From: Fluctibacter halophilus | GTDB taxonomy: Bacteria > Pseudomonadota > Gammaproteobacteria > Enterobacterales > Alteromonadaceae | Direction of reading: 5' to 3' | Length of the DNA: 64,000 bases | Assembly (NCBI RefSeq): GCF_020687825.1 | Contig: NZ_JAJEWP010000001.1 | Location: 1,458,998-1,522,997 of the forward strand | Part shown: piece after piece, positions 14,890 through 25,133 of the stretch | Numbering within the stretch: position 1 is the first letter of the stretch | How the letters are laid out: every line of letters starts with the position of its first letter | Translations under genes and position numbers: made by a program | The notes under the pieces: model-generated | The model's database searches: none | What the model was told of the DNA's origin: nothing | What the model saw: the letters and a program-made list of their open reading frames with translations, nothing else

Positions 14890-15244
14890 CGAACAACAAT
14901 ACCAGCGCTACTGCGCTGTTGTGGGTGGCGCGCCGACTGACGCTTTCGGCGCGGGGAAAGCATCTGGTGATTATTATGGAAAGTTCGCCACGCACGAAAA
15001 TGGAATTCTAACTCGCTTTTGGGCTGTTTGGGATGGTGAGTCTTGGCAGGCGTGTGACGAATGCGAAGAAGACGTTACGCTGCTGTCCGACATCAAAACA
15101 CATATCGCAATGTATGAAGAAAATCAGAGGTTGCGTGAATCAAATGCGAAGCTGCGCGACCGCATCGATAAAGCCCTCGAACACCTCTATGCTGACAGCG
15201 ACGAGAGCGCGTATAACGCAACATGCGCTTTGGAGGCATCATGA
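14876..15244 (+). CDS. Phage protein with C-terminal coiled coil
   Basis: A 122-residue protein with GTG start overlapping the ninX-like stop. The first 60 residues hold an FWAVWDGESWQACDECEEDV segment with two cysteines. From about residue 78 a coiled coil follows (YEENQRLRESNAKLRDRIDKALEHL). This EEN-RLRE helix is common in small phage proteins of unknown role. Its stop overlaps the next ATG. Function unknown. Confidence 0.45.
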   Translation: MTTINEQQYQRYCAVVGGAPTDAFGAGKASGDYYGKFATHENGILTRFWAVWDGESWQACDECEEDVTLLSDIKTHIAMYEENQRLRESNAKLRDRIDKALEHLYADSDESAYNATCALEAS

Positions 15245-15738
15245 CTACCCACAACGTAGAAGACAAATCCCAAAAAGAGCTGGTCGAAATCGTGAAGATT
15301 CAGGAAGAAGAATTTGCCAAGCTACAGCGCGAAAATTATGCAAAAGACGCAAAACTTTCAGAAATGCATCGCTTGATAGAAAAAATATCGCGGCTGCTCG
15401 CTGAGGAAGTTGATAAATACGGAGGTCAGGAATGTGAATTCCGCCACGAAATCGACGAACTGCAACAGGAACTACAAGCAGAGCGGCAACGGGTGTTGGT
15501 TCTAGCCAATGTTGTAGAAAGCGCGATTGAATGCATGTTTTCAGGGTGTGACTATAATGCGCTTGATATTCAGGAGGCATGTGAAGAGGCCGGAATCATT
15601 GTGCTCACCAAATACGACCCCTCTACACACGGTGATAATGACGTTGACGCTGAGAAAGGCGACCCGTGGTACGAGTATTCAATGTGGTTTGCTAGGTTGT
15701 CCAACCAACTACGCCAACAGGCTAAGGATGCGGCATGA
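15241..15738 (+). CDS. Coiled-coil phage protein
   Basis: A 165-residue protein starting at ATG 15241 behind TTTGGAGG, overlapping the previous stop (ATGA). The N-terminal two thirds are coiled coil (about 5-90, with QEEEFAKLQRENYAK and EIDELQQELQAERQRV); the C-terminal part is compact and acidic (GDNDVDAEKGDPWYEY). Its stop overlaps the excisionase-like gene. It may be structural or regulatory; no family recognised. Confidence 0.45.
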   Translation: MTTHNVEDKSQKELVEIVKIQEEEFAKLQRENYAKDAKLSEMHRLIEKISRLLAEEVDKYGGQECEFRHEIDELQQELQAERQRVLVLANVVESAIECMFSGCDYNALDIQEACEEAGIIVLTKYDPSTHGDNDVDAEKGDPWYEYSMWFARLSNQLRQQAKDAA

Positions 15739-15956
15739 CTATCGCACTTACCCCTCAAGAGTATGCCGCAGAAGTCTGGAAAGGTGGTATTACCGGCAAA
15801 ACTGTCCTTAACTGGATCAAGAAAGGTAAAATGCCACCGGGTACGCGGGTAGAGATCACCCCAACCGGCCGGCACTTGATCTACATTGAAGAAGTGGAAA
15901 AGACCAAGGTTCAGGAACTGGTCGAGCAAATGAAGGCTAAAGCGAAGGCAGCGTAA
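15735..15956 (+). CDS. Putative excisionase
   Basis: A 73-residue protein directly upstream of and overlapping the integrase gene (stop TAA over ATG). It resembles small winged-helix excisionases: YAAEVWKGGITGKTVLNWIKKGKMPPGT is a likely recognition helix and HLIYIEE a wing strand, followed by a basic helical tail (VEQMKAKAKAA). It would bend attachment-site DNA to direct excision. The call rests on size, fold pattern and position. Confidence 0.65.
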   Translation: MTIALTPQEYAAEVWKGGITGKTVLNWIKKGKMPPGTRVEITPTGRHLIYIEEVEKTKVQELVEQMKAKAKAA

Positions 15957-17113
15957 TGGCTCCACGGAAAAAGAAAGTCGACAATCAGGATATGCCCACC
16001 GGACTGTCACCGGTTAAAAAGCGTGGTGTAACTCGTTTCAGATATCGCTACCCGACCGGCAAAGACTTCTGGTTTCCGCCAGGAACAAACCGGATGGACG
16101 CTGTTGAGGCTGCACGGCTATTCAATGCAGAGTACCGTAATCCATCCCTGAAAGCGCTTGAGCAGTCCGACAAGTACAACAGACCCCTATCCTACTGGCT
16201 ACCGAAAGTGATCAAGCGTGTGCAGCGTGAGGAATCGCTAAGCAAGCGTGTATTTGATGCCTTCATCAGTAATTGCGACAAACTGCTTGAGCAGCAAGGC
16301 AACACCTACAGCAAAGCGATCACGCTCGAAACGGTAAACGACTTCCTTGATGAATTTGCCGCCGGCGCAAGTGCGGAAGCCTACAACCGGAAAATCAGTT
16401 TCTTACGCAAGGTGTTCAGTTACCTGGTTGATATGTCGGCCATGGAAAAGAACTGGGCAGACGATAAGAAGCCACGCAAATTGGAAGCCAAGAAGCGTCG
16501 CAGGCTAAAGCTGGAAGACTTTCAGCGGATCCACAGCGTAGCGCCAGACTTTTTAAAGATCGCCATGGAGCTGGCCATACAGACAACCCACGCGACATTG
16601 GAGGTTAGCCGGTTAAAATACCGGGATTGTCGCTACCTGAAACAGCCAGAGATCATAGATGGTGTTTTGGTTTACGGCTATATGCGGATCCACCGTCAGA
16701 AAGTGCAAACCAAAGAATCATCGCGGGTTGAGATACCTATCACCCAGGCCCTGAAAAACATCATTGAACAAAGCCGATCGGACAAAGTGCTTAGTCCGTA
16801 CATCGTTCATCGTATCGGGCGTTATCCGAATCAAATAGGCGAAGGTTGCGATCACCCAACACAAGTATCGAGCAAATACATCAGCAAAGCGTTTTCAAAG
16901 GTCCGTGATGAATTGGGTGTGCGCGAGAACTTAAAAAAGGAGGAGCGTCCAACGTTTCATGAGATACGGGCGCTTTCTATTCACCTGTTCACAAAAGCAG
17001 GAATGGATCCACAGTCACGGGCAGCGCACGCGGATGCGAAATCAACCAAGGTTTATCAGGAAAACCACGTTGAATGGGTACGTGTTCCAGCCGGGGAATT
17101 GAAGGTTTTTTGA
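15956..17113 (+). CDS. int: Phage integrase, tyrosine recombinase
   Basis: A 385-residue recombinase that should integrate and excise the prophage at the adjacent tRNA-Val gene. The order is an N-terminal arm-binding part (about 1-60), a core-binding domain (about 78-175) and a catalytic domain (about 185-375). Box II residues are present: H335 and R338 in FHEIR, H358 and the nucleophile Y367 in VYQENH; the beta-hairpin lysine is probably K253. The usual first catalytic arginine is not visible: the stretch TTHATLEVSRL has T214 or A213 there. Either the alignment hides it or the enzyme is weakened. Its stop is 74 bp from the tRNA 3' end. Confidence 0.9.
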   Translation: MAPRKKKVDNQDMPTGLSPVKKRGVTRFRYRYPTGKDFWFPPGTNRMDAVEAARLFNAEYRNPSLKALEQSDKYNRPLSYWLPKVIKRVQREESLSKRVFDAFISNCDKLLEQQGNTYSKAITLETVNDFLDEFAAGASAEAYNRKISFLRKVFSYLVDMSAMEKNWADDKKPRKLEAKKRRRLKLEDFQRIHSVAPDFLKIAMELAIQTTHATLEVSRLKYRDCRYLKQPEIIDGVLVYGYMRIHRQKVQTKESSRVEIPITQALKNIIEQSRSDKVLSPYIVHRIGRYPNQIGEGCDHPTQVSSKYISKAFSKVRDELGVRENLKKEERPTFHEIRALSIHLFTKAGMDPQSRAAHADAKSTKVYQENHVEWVRVPAGELKVF

Positions 17114-17122
17114 ATACTGTAT

Positions 17123-17152
17123 TAGGGTCCCGATAGGGTCCGGATAGGGTCC
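17123..17152 (+). repeat. Three direct repeats beside int, candidate integrase arm sites
   Basis: TAGGGTCC occurs at 17123-17130, 17134-17141 and 17145-17152, an exact 11-bp period (one helical turn), between the int stop and the tRNA 3' end. This is where arm-type integrase sites are expected. A short hairpin CCGCTTTTTAAGCGG follows at 17151-17165 and could end the int transcript. Confidence 0.6.
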
Positions 17153-17186
17153 GCTTTTTAAGCGGTCGGCTACAAGCCAGGAAAAG

Positions 17187-17263
17187 TGGTGCGTCCGAGT
17201 AGACTCGAACTACCGACCCCCACCATGTCAAGGTGGTGCTCTAACCAACTGAGCTACGGACGC
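17187..17263 (-). tRNA. tRNA-Val (anticodon GAC), prophage attachment site
   Basis: A 77-nt cloverleaf including the encoded CCA: acceptor stem GCGTCCG/CGGACGC, anticodon stem CCACC/GGTGG with loop TTGACAT (anticodon GAC, valine), T-loop TTCGAGT. Its 3' end faces the integrase gene, as expected if the phage entered the tRNA 3' half and rebuilt it. The left attachment site lies outside the window, so the core cannot be fixed. Confidence 0.95.
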
Positions 17264-17418
17264 ACTGAATAGACATCACTTCATTGCTGAAGCGGCGCGT
17301 ATAATATACGCCCTACACAGACGGTTCAAGGGAAAAATCACCCTTGCCGGTTTGATTGCTGACAAAACCGCCAAGGTGGACTAAAAACAATCAGCCTGGC
17401 TCTGCACCACCAACCAAA

Positions 17419-17464
17419 GTAACCATATATAGTTACATTTGACTTTGTAACCACATAAGGTTAC
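17419..17464. promoter_or_regulatory. Two matching 18-bp palindromes upstream of the SatD-like gene
   Basis: GTAACCATATATAGTTAC (17419-17436) and GTAACCACATAAGGTTAC (17447-17464) share arms GTAAC/GTTAC and lie 28 bp apart centre to centre, 30 bp before the start codon. They look like operator sites, most simply for the downstream protein, which has a C-terminal helix-turn-helix. Confidence 0.6.
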
Positions 17465-17493
17465 TTTTAAACAGTCATCATGCAGAGACCACT

Positions 17494-18129
17494 ATGACAG
17501 CATCGAATACCCTGTTTGCCGTATTGACCGGCGACATAGTTGAATCAACCACCCTGTCACGTGAGGGTTTCACTCGCGTGACAACGCAGCTCAATCGCAC
17601 TCTGGCATCGATTGAACAAGGCTTCCACGCTGAAAGCCTGGTGTTTCGTGGCGACAGTTTTCAGGTCAAACTGCCAGATGCAACACAGGCAGTGGCTGTG
17701 GCGACCCATCTCAGACTTAGCCTGAAATCGGTGGCCAGTGATTGTCGTATCAGCATCGGTATCGGCAACGTCGACAACCCTGCAGCACCACTGGCCAATG
17801 CCACGGGTTCAGCCTTTATCGCCTCGGGCAAAGGTCTGGATAATATGCATAAAGAAAGATTGCAATTGCATACCAACAGTCTCACTCAGGCTACCGTGCT
17901 TATCGTCCGTTGTCTTGATGTACTCCTTACCCAGGCCACCGTCCGTCAAGCACAAGCCTTAGCGGTTTACTTCACAGACACTTCACGGCAACATCAATCT
18001 GTGGCAGACGCACTGGGCACCTCCAGGGTCAATGTCACCAAACTCCTGAACCAGTCAAACTATGGTTTGATTGAAGACATGCTGAACTATTGTTCCACCA
18101 CATTGGGAGCCCTCGGGGATGACAGATAG
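17494..18129 (+). CDS. SatD-like protein: cyclase-fold domain plus helix-turn-helix
   Basis: A 211-residue protein. The N-terminal part (1-130) resembles SatD proteins, whose fold is like class III nucleotide cyclases: LTGDIVEST with D14 and FRGDSFQ with D54 sit where the metal-binding aspartates of cyclases are found. Whether it binds or makes a nucleotide is unknown. The C-terminal part (about 160-205: HQSVADALGTSRVNVTKLLNQ) is a helix-turn-helix, so the whole reads as a ligand-sensing regulator. Two palindromes upstream may be its own operators. Its stop overlaps the DUF3307 gene, a recurrent partner. Confidence 0.65.
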   Translation: MTASNTLFAVLTGDIVESTTLSREGFTRVTTQLNRTLASIEQGFHAESLVFRGDSFQVKLPDATQAVAVATHLRLSLKSVASDCRISIGIGNVDNPAAPLANATGSAFIASGKGLDNMHKERLQLHTNSLTQATVLIVRCLDVLLTQATVRQAQALAVYFTDTSRQHQSVADALGTSRVNVTKLLNQSNYGLIEDMLNYCSTTLGALGDDR

Positions 18130-18889
18130 TGTTTTGTTAACCGGACTGATACTGAGCCATATCATTGCCGACTTTTACCTTCAGCCACGCAGTTGGATTG
18201 CGTCACGCAATACCCGACATTTCCGCAGCCCGGCGTTGGTTTGGCATGCCGGTGTACACGCCGCGCTGGCTTCGGTGTGGCTAATCAGCTATGAGGTCAT
18301 TCAATTTGGCTGGGATGATGTGTTTCCTGCGCTCGTCCTGGCTCTGCTGATCGGAGTGACCCACTATGTCACCGATGTGATTAAGTCCTACCTGCCAGAC
18401 CAGACCCGCTACTTCCTGCTCGATCAGGCCGCCCACCTGTTGATCATCCTACTGGTGTGGTTGGACTTTACCCAGAATTACGCAACCCTGGGGGCGATTC
18501 TGGCCGACGGCTTATCGGTTAAAACACTGGTACTGCTGATTGCTTATTTGCTGATCCTGCGTCCTTGTGCGGTCATGATCACCCTGCTGTTGCGTCAGTG
18601 GGACCCTCAGTTTTCCAATGACGCAGAAACCCCTTACAGCCTGATGGCTGCCGGTGAGCACATTGGCTACCTTGAACGGGTGCTGGTACTGACGTTTTTG
18701 TTTACCCAGCAATACGCCGGGATCGGGTTCTTGCTGGCCGCAAAATCCATTTTCCGGTTTGGCGACCTGCGCAGCAAAAACGATCGCAAACTGACCGAAT
18801 ACGTAATGTATGGCACCCTGCTGAGCATGGTGCTTACCGTGATGATTGGCTTTACCGCCATGTTACTCAGCGGCCTCCCCATCAGATAA
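18119..18889 (+). CDS. DUF3307 membrane protein
   Basis: A 256-residue integral membrane protein with about six helices. The start LLTGLILSHIIADFYLQP and the later GVTHYVTDVIKSYL are the DUF3307 signatures, with conserved His/Asp residues in the membrane (HIIADF, HYVTD, DQAAH) that suggest a metal or proton role. It overlaps the SatD-like gene by 11 bases, which fits a two-gene operon in which the SatD-like protein regulates or senses for it. Physiological function is not established. The gene ends in an 8-bp convergent overlap with the patatin-like gene. Confidence 0.75.
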   Translation: MTDSVLLTGLILSHIIADFYLQPRSWIASRNTRHFRSPALVWHAGVHAALASVWLISYEVIQFGWDDVFPALVLALLIGVTHYVTDVIKSYLPDQTRYFLLDQAAHLLIILLVWLDFTQNYATLGAILADGLSVKTLVLLIAYLLILRPCAVMITLLLRQWDPQFSNDAETPYSLMAAGEHIGYLERVLVLTFLFTQQYAGIGFLLAAKSIFRFGDLRSKNDRKLTEYVMYGTLLSMVLTVMIGFTAMLLSGLPIR

Positions 18890-19943
18890 ACGGCAGCGGT
18901 TTCAATCGGGAAACAACCTCATCGTTGTGAACAGCCTGCATAAAGGCCTCTCCCAAGCGGTCGGACTCACTCAGTACGGTTTGCCAGTAGCGGATCCGCG
19001 TGTCAGCGTCGAGGTTTTCAAAATCTTTTCTGTCCGGGATCTTGGCGTACGGCAACCGCGCTACAAAGTCATCCGATGGTACAACCATCACTACCTTGTC
19101 ATAGCTTTGTTGATGGGGACGTCGATAACCCAGCGATTTGTCAAACCATCCCGGGATAGGACGCTTGTAGAAATGGGGATACAACACCAGGCCATCCTGG
19201 GGACCAAATTGCAGGTCGAAGTGGTAGTCAACAATGCCACCGTCCCGGTACATGCCTTTAGGTGCACCATTGATGTCGGGCACCCCCTCGATGACAATTG
19301 GAATGGAGCCCGAGGCCATCAGTGCCGAGGCAAGGTTTGCTTTACTGAGCGGTACAAACTGGCTCGACATCCCGGCGGGATCCGTCACCGACAATTGACT
19401 GTCCGGTGCATGAAAAAATACCCGATCGTAAAACCGTTGTAACCAGCGACGGTTCAGCGCGTTGGCACCGGCACTGGCCAGCAAACCGGCCATCTGCAGA
19501 GGTTTTGCTTCAAAGCGGGTTAACCCTTTGCAACGGGCGACGATAAAATGGGCTTTGATCACGGGATTATTAATGATGTCATCCACGCCCTGGTCACCCA
19601 ACACATAGTCGAGCAACTCCAGTCCCTTCAGGGTAATTTCACGGGCATCCGGCTTGGCCGAATAGACGGTGTGAGAATAGCGATCGGCGAGGCGATTGAT
19701 TGCGGCCAGTGGATCAGATTGGGCAAAACAGGCAAATCGAAACGCGCCGGCCGACGAGCCAATGACGTTTAGGGGACGCTGACGTCCGCGAAAAAATTCG
19801 GGAAACACGACCCGATCAAGACCGGCCAGTACGAACCACTTCGGACCGCCAGATGCCCCCAGCACATAATCAAACAATTCGGGTCCGAATCCGTCTCGCT
19901 GAAGTCGCGACATGGCTTCTGGACCAGCATAAAAATCCAGCAC
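18882..19943 (-). CDS. Patatin-like phospholipase family protein
   Basis: A 353-residue protein with the patatin serine-aspartate dyad. An oxyanion loop GASGGPKW lies at about 29-36, the nucleophile elbow GSSAGAFR at about 62-69 and the dyad motif YRDGGIVDYH at about 232-241. Such enzymes hydrolyse acyl esters of lipids. There is no signal peptide, so it is probably cytoplasmic or membrane-associated. Length is in the normal range. It is read against the DUF3307 gene and has no obvious operon partner. The substrate cannot be told. Confidence 0.8.
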   Translation of the reverse strand: MLDFYAGPEAMSRLQRDGFGPELFDYVLGASGGPKWFVLAGLDRVVFPEFFRGRQRPLNVIGSSAGAFRFACFAQSDPLAAINRLADRYSHTVYSAKPDAREITLKGLELLDYVLGDQGVDDIINNPVIKAHFIVARCKGLTRFEAKPLQMAGLLASAGANALNRRWLQRFYDRVFFHAPDSQLSVTDPAGMSSQFVPLSKANLASALMASGSIPIVIEGVPDINGAPKGMYRDGGIVDYHFDLQFGPQDGLVLYPHFYKRPIPGWFDKSLGYRRPHQQSYDKVVMVVPSDDFVARLPYAKIPDRKDFENLDADTRIRYWQTVLSESDRLGEAFMQAVHNDEVVSRLKPLPFI

Positions 19944-20045
19944 GTTGTCATTCCAAGGTTTTCGTCAGGGCCGCTAATGTAGCAACCTCAAATCAGTTTG
20001 CAACACACCCAGAATAATCACGGTATATAAACCCTGTGAATAAGC

Positions 20046-20409
20046 CTATTGCTGATATAACACACTCATCGCACCGGCTGGATCGGCAACAACCCTGTAG
20101 CGACTGTTACCCATGCACTTCTCTATCGTCACACAGTGCCCGCCGGATTGTTCAACCCGCTGTATAGCCTGGGCTAAATCATCCACCACGAAATACGGTA
20201 ACCACATCCTGATTCGTTCCCCTGGCATGACACACGCCGGCCACTGGCGAATCACTGCCAGGCAGCTTCATGGCATAATCGTTGTAATCGCCCATCCCAA
20301 CATTCTCTACCTGCCATCCCAGTACCTGAGTGTAGAACGCACTGACCCCGTCGGCATCGTCAACGGTCAGATCCATCCATGCCATTTTGCCTTGTTGATG
20401 TTCGTTCAT
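20046..20409 (-). pseudogene. VOC (glyoxalase-like) family protein, frameshifted
   Basis: Two overlapping frames together give one VOC protein of about 120 residues. The first, from 20409, reads KMAWMDLTVDDADGVSAFYT and continues to AGVCHARGTNQD. The second supplies WLPYFVVDDLAQAIQRVEQ and ends VVADPAGAMSVLYQ. The break lies near 20205-20225, where one or two bases, and probably a codon or so, are missing. VOC proteins bind metals and act on small molecules or resistance substrates. The shift may be real decay or a sequencing error; both halves are otherwise well preserved, so decay would be recent. Confidence 0.75.
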
Positions 20410-20661
20410 GATCGATCTCCTGATCTGTGGGTAACTTGCCCGATCTTAGGGTAGTTCATCCACAGGAAAGGATTGCCGAAATACCGACCAATCCATTTTA
20501 ATCTTTATATTTCATTGAGTTACAGACTTTCCAGACAGTACTCAACAAGGTTATCCACAGTTTTAGTGGATAACCCCACTGTGCAACGAGCGTTTTTTTT
20601 ACCTATTGACTTGCGCCAAGAAGCCCGCAAAATAGGGTTATACGGTTTCCAAGGATGTAAG

Positions 20662-21045
20662 ATGCCAAAACAAACACTCGCCGTTCTGCCGGATCGTTTT
20701 ACGATCCACAGTTTACCGGTCAGCGCAGAAATTCCGCAGCAGGTGCTCAACTCATCCCTTTACTTCATCGGTAAAACCCATGAAGAACTGTCCATTGTGG
20801 TACCGGAAGCCGTGCACATTGAATCCGAAGAGAGTGACTCCGACTGGCGTGTACTAGAGGTCCTTGGGCCACTGCAACTGTCGATGGTCGGCATCATGGC
20901 GCAAATCGGCAACGTGCTGGCCAGCGCCAAAGTCAGCATTTTCATTGTCTCCACGTTTGAAACTGACTTCTTTCTGGTTAAACAGAAAGATCTCGACACA
21001 GCGACACAAGCGTTGGAACACGATGGCTACAAAGTCATTCTGTGA
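20662..21045 (+). CDS. ACT domain protein
   Basis: A 127-residue protein whose C-terminal half is an ACT/CASTOR-type ligand-binding domain (LSMVGIMAQIGNVLASAKVS, then IFIVSTFETDFFLVKQKDLDTA). The N-terminal half (LAVLPDRFTIHSLP) matches the usual first ACT-like unit of this group, which binds amino acids. I chose ATG 20662 for its AAGGAT site; the frame runs further up without support. Its stop overlaps the GTG of the EIIA-like gene, suggesting a two-gene unit in which an amino-acid sensor is paired with a sugar-PTS-derived protein. Confidence 0.75.
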   Translation: MPKQTLAVLPDRFTIHSLPVSAEIPQQVLNSSLYFIGKTHEELSIVVPEAVHIESEESDSDWRVLEVLGPLQLSMVGIMAQIGNVLASAKVSIFIVSTFETDFFLVKQKDLDTATQALEHDGYKVIL

Positions 21046-21548
21046 CCTCTCACCTGTCCAGGCTGGCCGATACAGCGCCTGAGGCCTACAAGGCCCACAT
21101 AGACATTGCCAGTCCGGCTCACGGTACAACGGTTGAGCTCTCTCAGGCGCATTCTGCGCTGTTTTCTGCACAGCTTTGTGGCGATGGTGTCGCCCTGCGT
21201 CTAACCGGTTCGACTCTGGTAGCGCCATTTGACGCCACCGTCACCTTCATCGCTGAAGCGGGCACTGAAGTGTGTCTGCGCAGTCAGCAAGGGGTACAAC
21301 TGATGATGTCTCTGCAACCGGATCCTGAGGCGCTGCACGGCCAGGGCGTTCGTTGCCAGGTCGGCAAAGGACAACAGGTATCACAGGGGCAAGTGCTGAT
21401 CAGCGTTGATCTGCCCAGCGTCAACCGAACACTACAAAACCCGCTATGGACACTGACTGTGCCTAACAGCATGCGCATGCAAACTGTGGTGCCCCATTAC
21501 GGACAAGTCCAGCAGGGACAAGACAAGGTATTGTCCCTGTATCTCTGA
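21042..21548 (+). CDS. EIIA-Glc-like protein without the active histidines
   Basis: A 168-residue protein with the duplicated-hybrid-motif fold of glucose-type PTS EIIA. Matching segments are IASPAHGTTVELSQ (for the PVTGEIVPLSE turn), FSAQLCGDGVALRLTGSTLVAPFDATVTFI, and VGKGQQVSQGQVLISVDL. The phosphate-accepting HIGLDT is replaced by MSLQPD and the helper histidine of NHAFGL is also gone (TEVCLRS). So it cannot act as a normal phosphocarrier and may be a regulatory or binding relic. GTG start overlaps the ACT gene. No PTS genes are nearby. Confidence 0.7.
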   Translation: MTSHLSRLADTAPEAYKAHIDIASPAHGTTVELSQAHSALFSAQLCGDGVALRLTGSTLVAPFDATVTFIAEAGTEVCLRSQQGVQLMMSLQPDPEALHGQGVRCQVGKGQQVSQGQVLISVDLPSVNRTLQNPLWTLTVPNSMRMQTVVPHYGQVQQGQDKVLSLYL

Positions 21549-21642
21549 CCGTCAAATCAACGCCTGATACCTTTGCGCTGATTTGCACATCTGGTTATAG
21601 TTGCCGCTATTCTGTTACCCCAATCAAGGAACAACCATCACT

Positions 21643-23784
<2,142 letters not shown>

Positions 23785-23788
<4 letters not shown>

Positions 23789-23994
23789 GCGTCTGGATGA
23801 TAGTGGGGATCATTGCATTGGTACTGGGCCTGGTGGTCGGCAACCTTTTGCTGCTGAGGGATTCGAGTAAATTCCCGATCCCGAAAGGCTTCGACAAAAA
23901 CCAACCAAACCCCAAACCCGCCTGGGATGATGACGATGACTGGCCCAAGCGGCCGGCCAAAAAGTCAGATCAATCAGACGATCAAACACCGTGA
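23785..23994 (+). CDS. DUF2897 small membrane protein
   Basis: A 69-residue protein with one N-terminal membrane helix (about 4-25, VGIIALVLGLVVGNLLLL) and a polar, acidic tail (WDDDDDWPKRP). The helix followed by LLRDSSKFPIPKG matches DUF2897, a family known from marine gammaproteobacteria with no known role. Overlaps both neighbours by four bases, so it belongs to the dapE transcript. Confidence 0.7.
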
Positions 23995-24785
23995 ACATCG
24001 TGTTGCTGGTCAACCGCGACCTTGCCAGTGTGGTTGCGCTCAACCACCTGTTGCCACAATTGCAAGAACACCGCTTGTTCGGCGTGCTCAGCGAACGGGT
24101 TGGCCGTTCTGGAGCCCGCCACCCGGCACTGGCCACACTGGCGTTCTATGAACAGACCCTGCTCAACCAATTGCTTTCACCGGCAAACGGCAGCAGAAGC
24201 CAGTTGTTGAATATGGATCAGCTGTCCGATCACTACCCTTTAGAATGGCTGGACATTCAGGCCATCAACACGCCCCAGGCCCACCAACAATTAACTAACG
24301 TCACGCCTCAGCTATTGCTCAGTATCCGTTTCGGGCAAATACTGCAGCCCGCCACCATTGCCCTGGCTGAGCATGGTGTACTGAATCTGCACTCGGGCAT
24401 TTTGCCTGACTACCGTGGCGTGATGGCGACGTTCTGGTCGATGTTGCACCAGGCCAGCCATATTGGCACCACAGTGCACTGGATTGAAAACGCCGGTATC
24501 GACACCGGCGCGGTGTTAGCGGTCGATCGTCAGCCACTCAATCAGCACAATAGCTATCTGGAGAATGTGTTGTCACTGTATCCACCAGGGGTCAACCGCC
24601 TGTGTCAGGTCGTCGCTCAGTTGGCGAAAGGTAAGCAACCGGATAGTATTCAACAGGACCCATCGGCAGGCCAGTATTTCAGCTTACCTGACGATGATGC
24701 CCTGCAAAGGTTCAGCGCCGCGGGTCACCGCTGGGTAGACCCACAGCACATTGCAGAGATTTATCAGCAGTTTCTGATCAGCTAA
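23991..24785 (+). CDS. Formyltransferase-family protein
   Basis: A 264-residue protein with the catalytic segment of GART/Fmt formyltransferases: LNLHSGILPDYRG, then HWIENAGIDTGAVLA. The catalytic asparagine-histidine-aspartate triad corresponds to N and H in NLHSG and D in GIDTG. The N-terminal nucleotide-like fold begins MNIVLLVNRDLASVVALNHLL, a little different from Fmt, and no OB-fold follows, so this is not tRNA-Met formyltransferase but a sugar- or amine-formylating relative. GTG start overlaps the DUF2897 gene. Substrate unknown. Confidence 0.75.
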   Translation: MNIVLLVNRDLASVVALNHLLPQLQEHRLFGVLSERVGRSGARHPALATLAFYEQTLLNQLLSPANGSRSQLLNMDQLSDHYPLEWLDIQAINTPQAHQQLTNVTPQLLLSIRFGQILQPATIALAEHGVLNLHSGILPDYRGVMATFWSMLHQASHIGTTVHWIENAGIDTGAVLAVDRQPLNQHNSYLENVLSLYPPGVNRLCQVVAQLAKGKQPDSIQQDPSAGQYFSLPDDDALQRFSAAGHRWVDPQHIAEIYQQFLIS

Positions 24786-24788
24786 TGG

Positions 24789-25118
24789 CTAGCCGGCATC
24801 ACTGTAGCGTACGGCAGTACCGCAAATACTGACCATCAGCATACTGCCGTTCTGACCCACAACCTCATAATCGATATCGATACCGACCACAGCATTCGCG
24901 CCTAACAGATTGGCTTCCTGGGTCAGTTCCTGAAATGCAATCTTGCGTGCTTTGGTCAGTTCATCTTCGTAAGACCCCGAACGGCCCCCGACGATGTCAC
25001 GAATAGACGCAAAAATGTCTTTAAACACATTTGCCCCCATGACGGCCTCTCCGACCACGACGCCGAGGTACTTTTCAATTTTTTTGCCATCCAGTGTGGG
25101 GGTTGTTGTTACCAACAT
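24789..25118 (-). CDS. YbjQ/UPF0145 family protein
   Basis: A 109-residue protein of the YbjQ family, which forms small pentameric assemblies and is labelled heavy-metal-binding in databases without firm proof. Signatures are [20 protein letters not shown] at the start, the central [20 protein letters not shown], and [13 protein letters not shown] near the end. Length is normal. It ends three bases from the convergent formyltransferase gene and follows the HIT gene on the same strand with a 15-bp gap. Confidence 0.9.
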   Translation of the reverse strand: MLVTTTPTLDGKKIEKYLGVVVGEAVMGANVFKDIFASIRDIVGGRSGSYEDELTKARKIAFQELTQEANLLGANAVVGIDIDYEVVGQNGSMLMVSICGTAVRYSDAG

Positions 25119-25133
25119 AGGGTCTCTCCTTGA

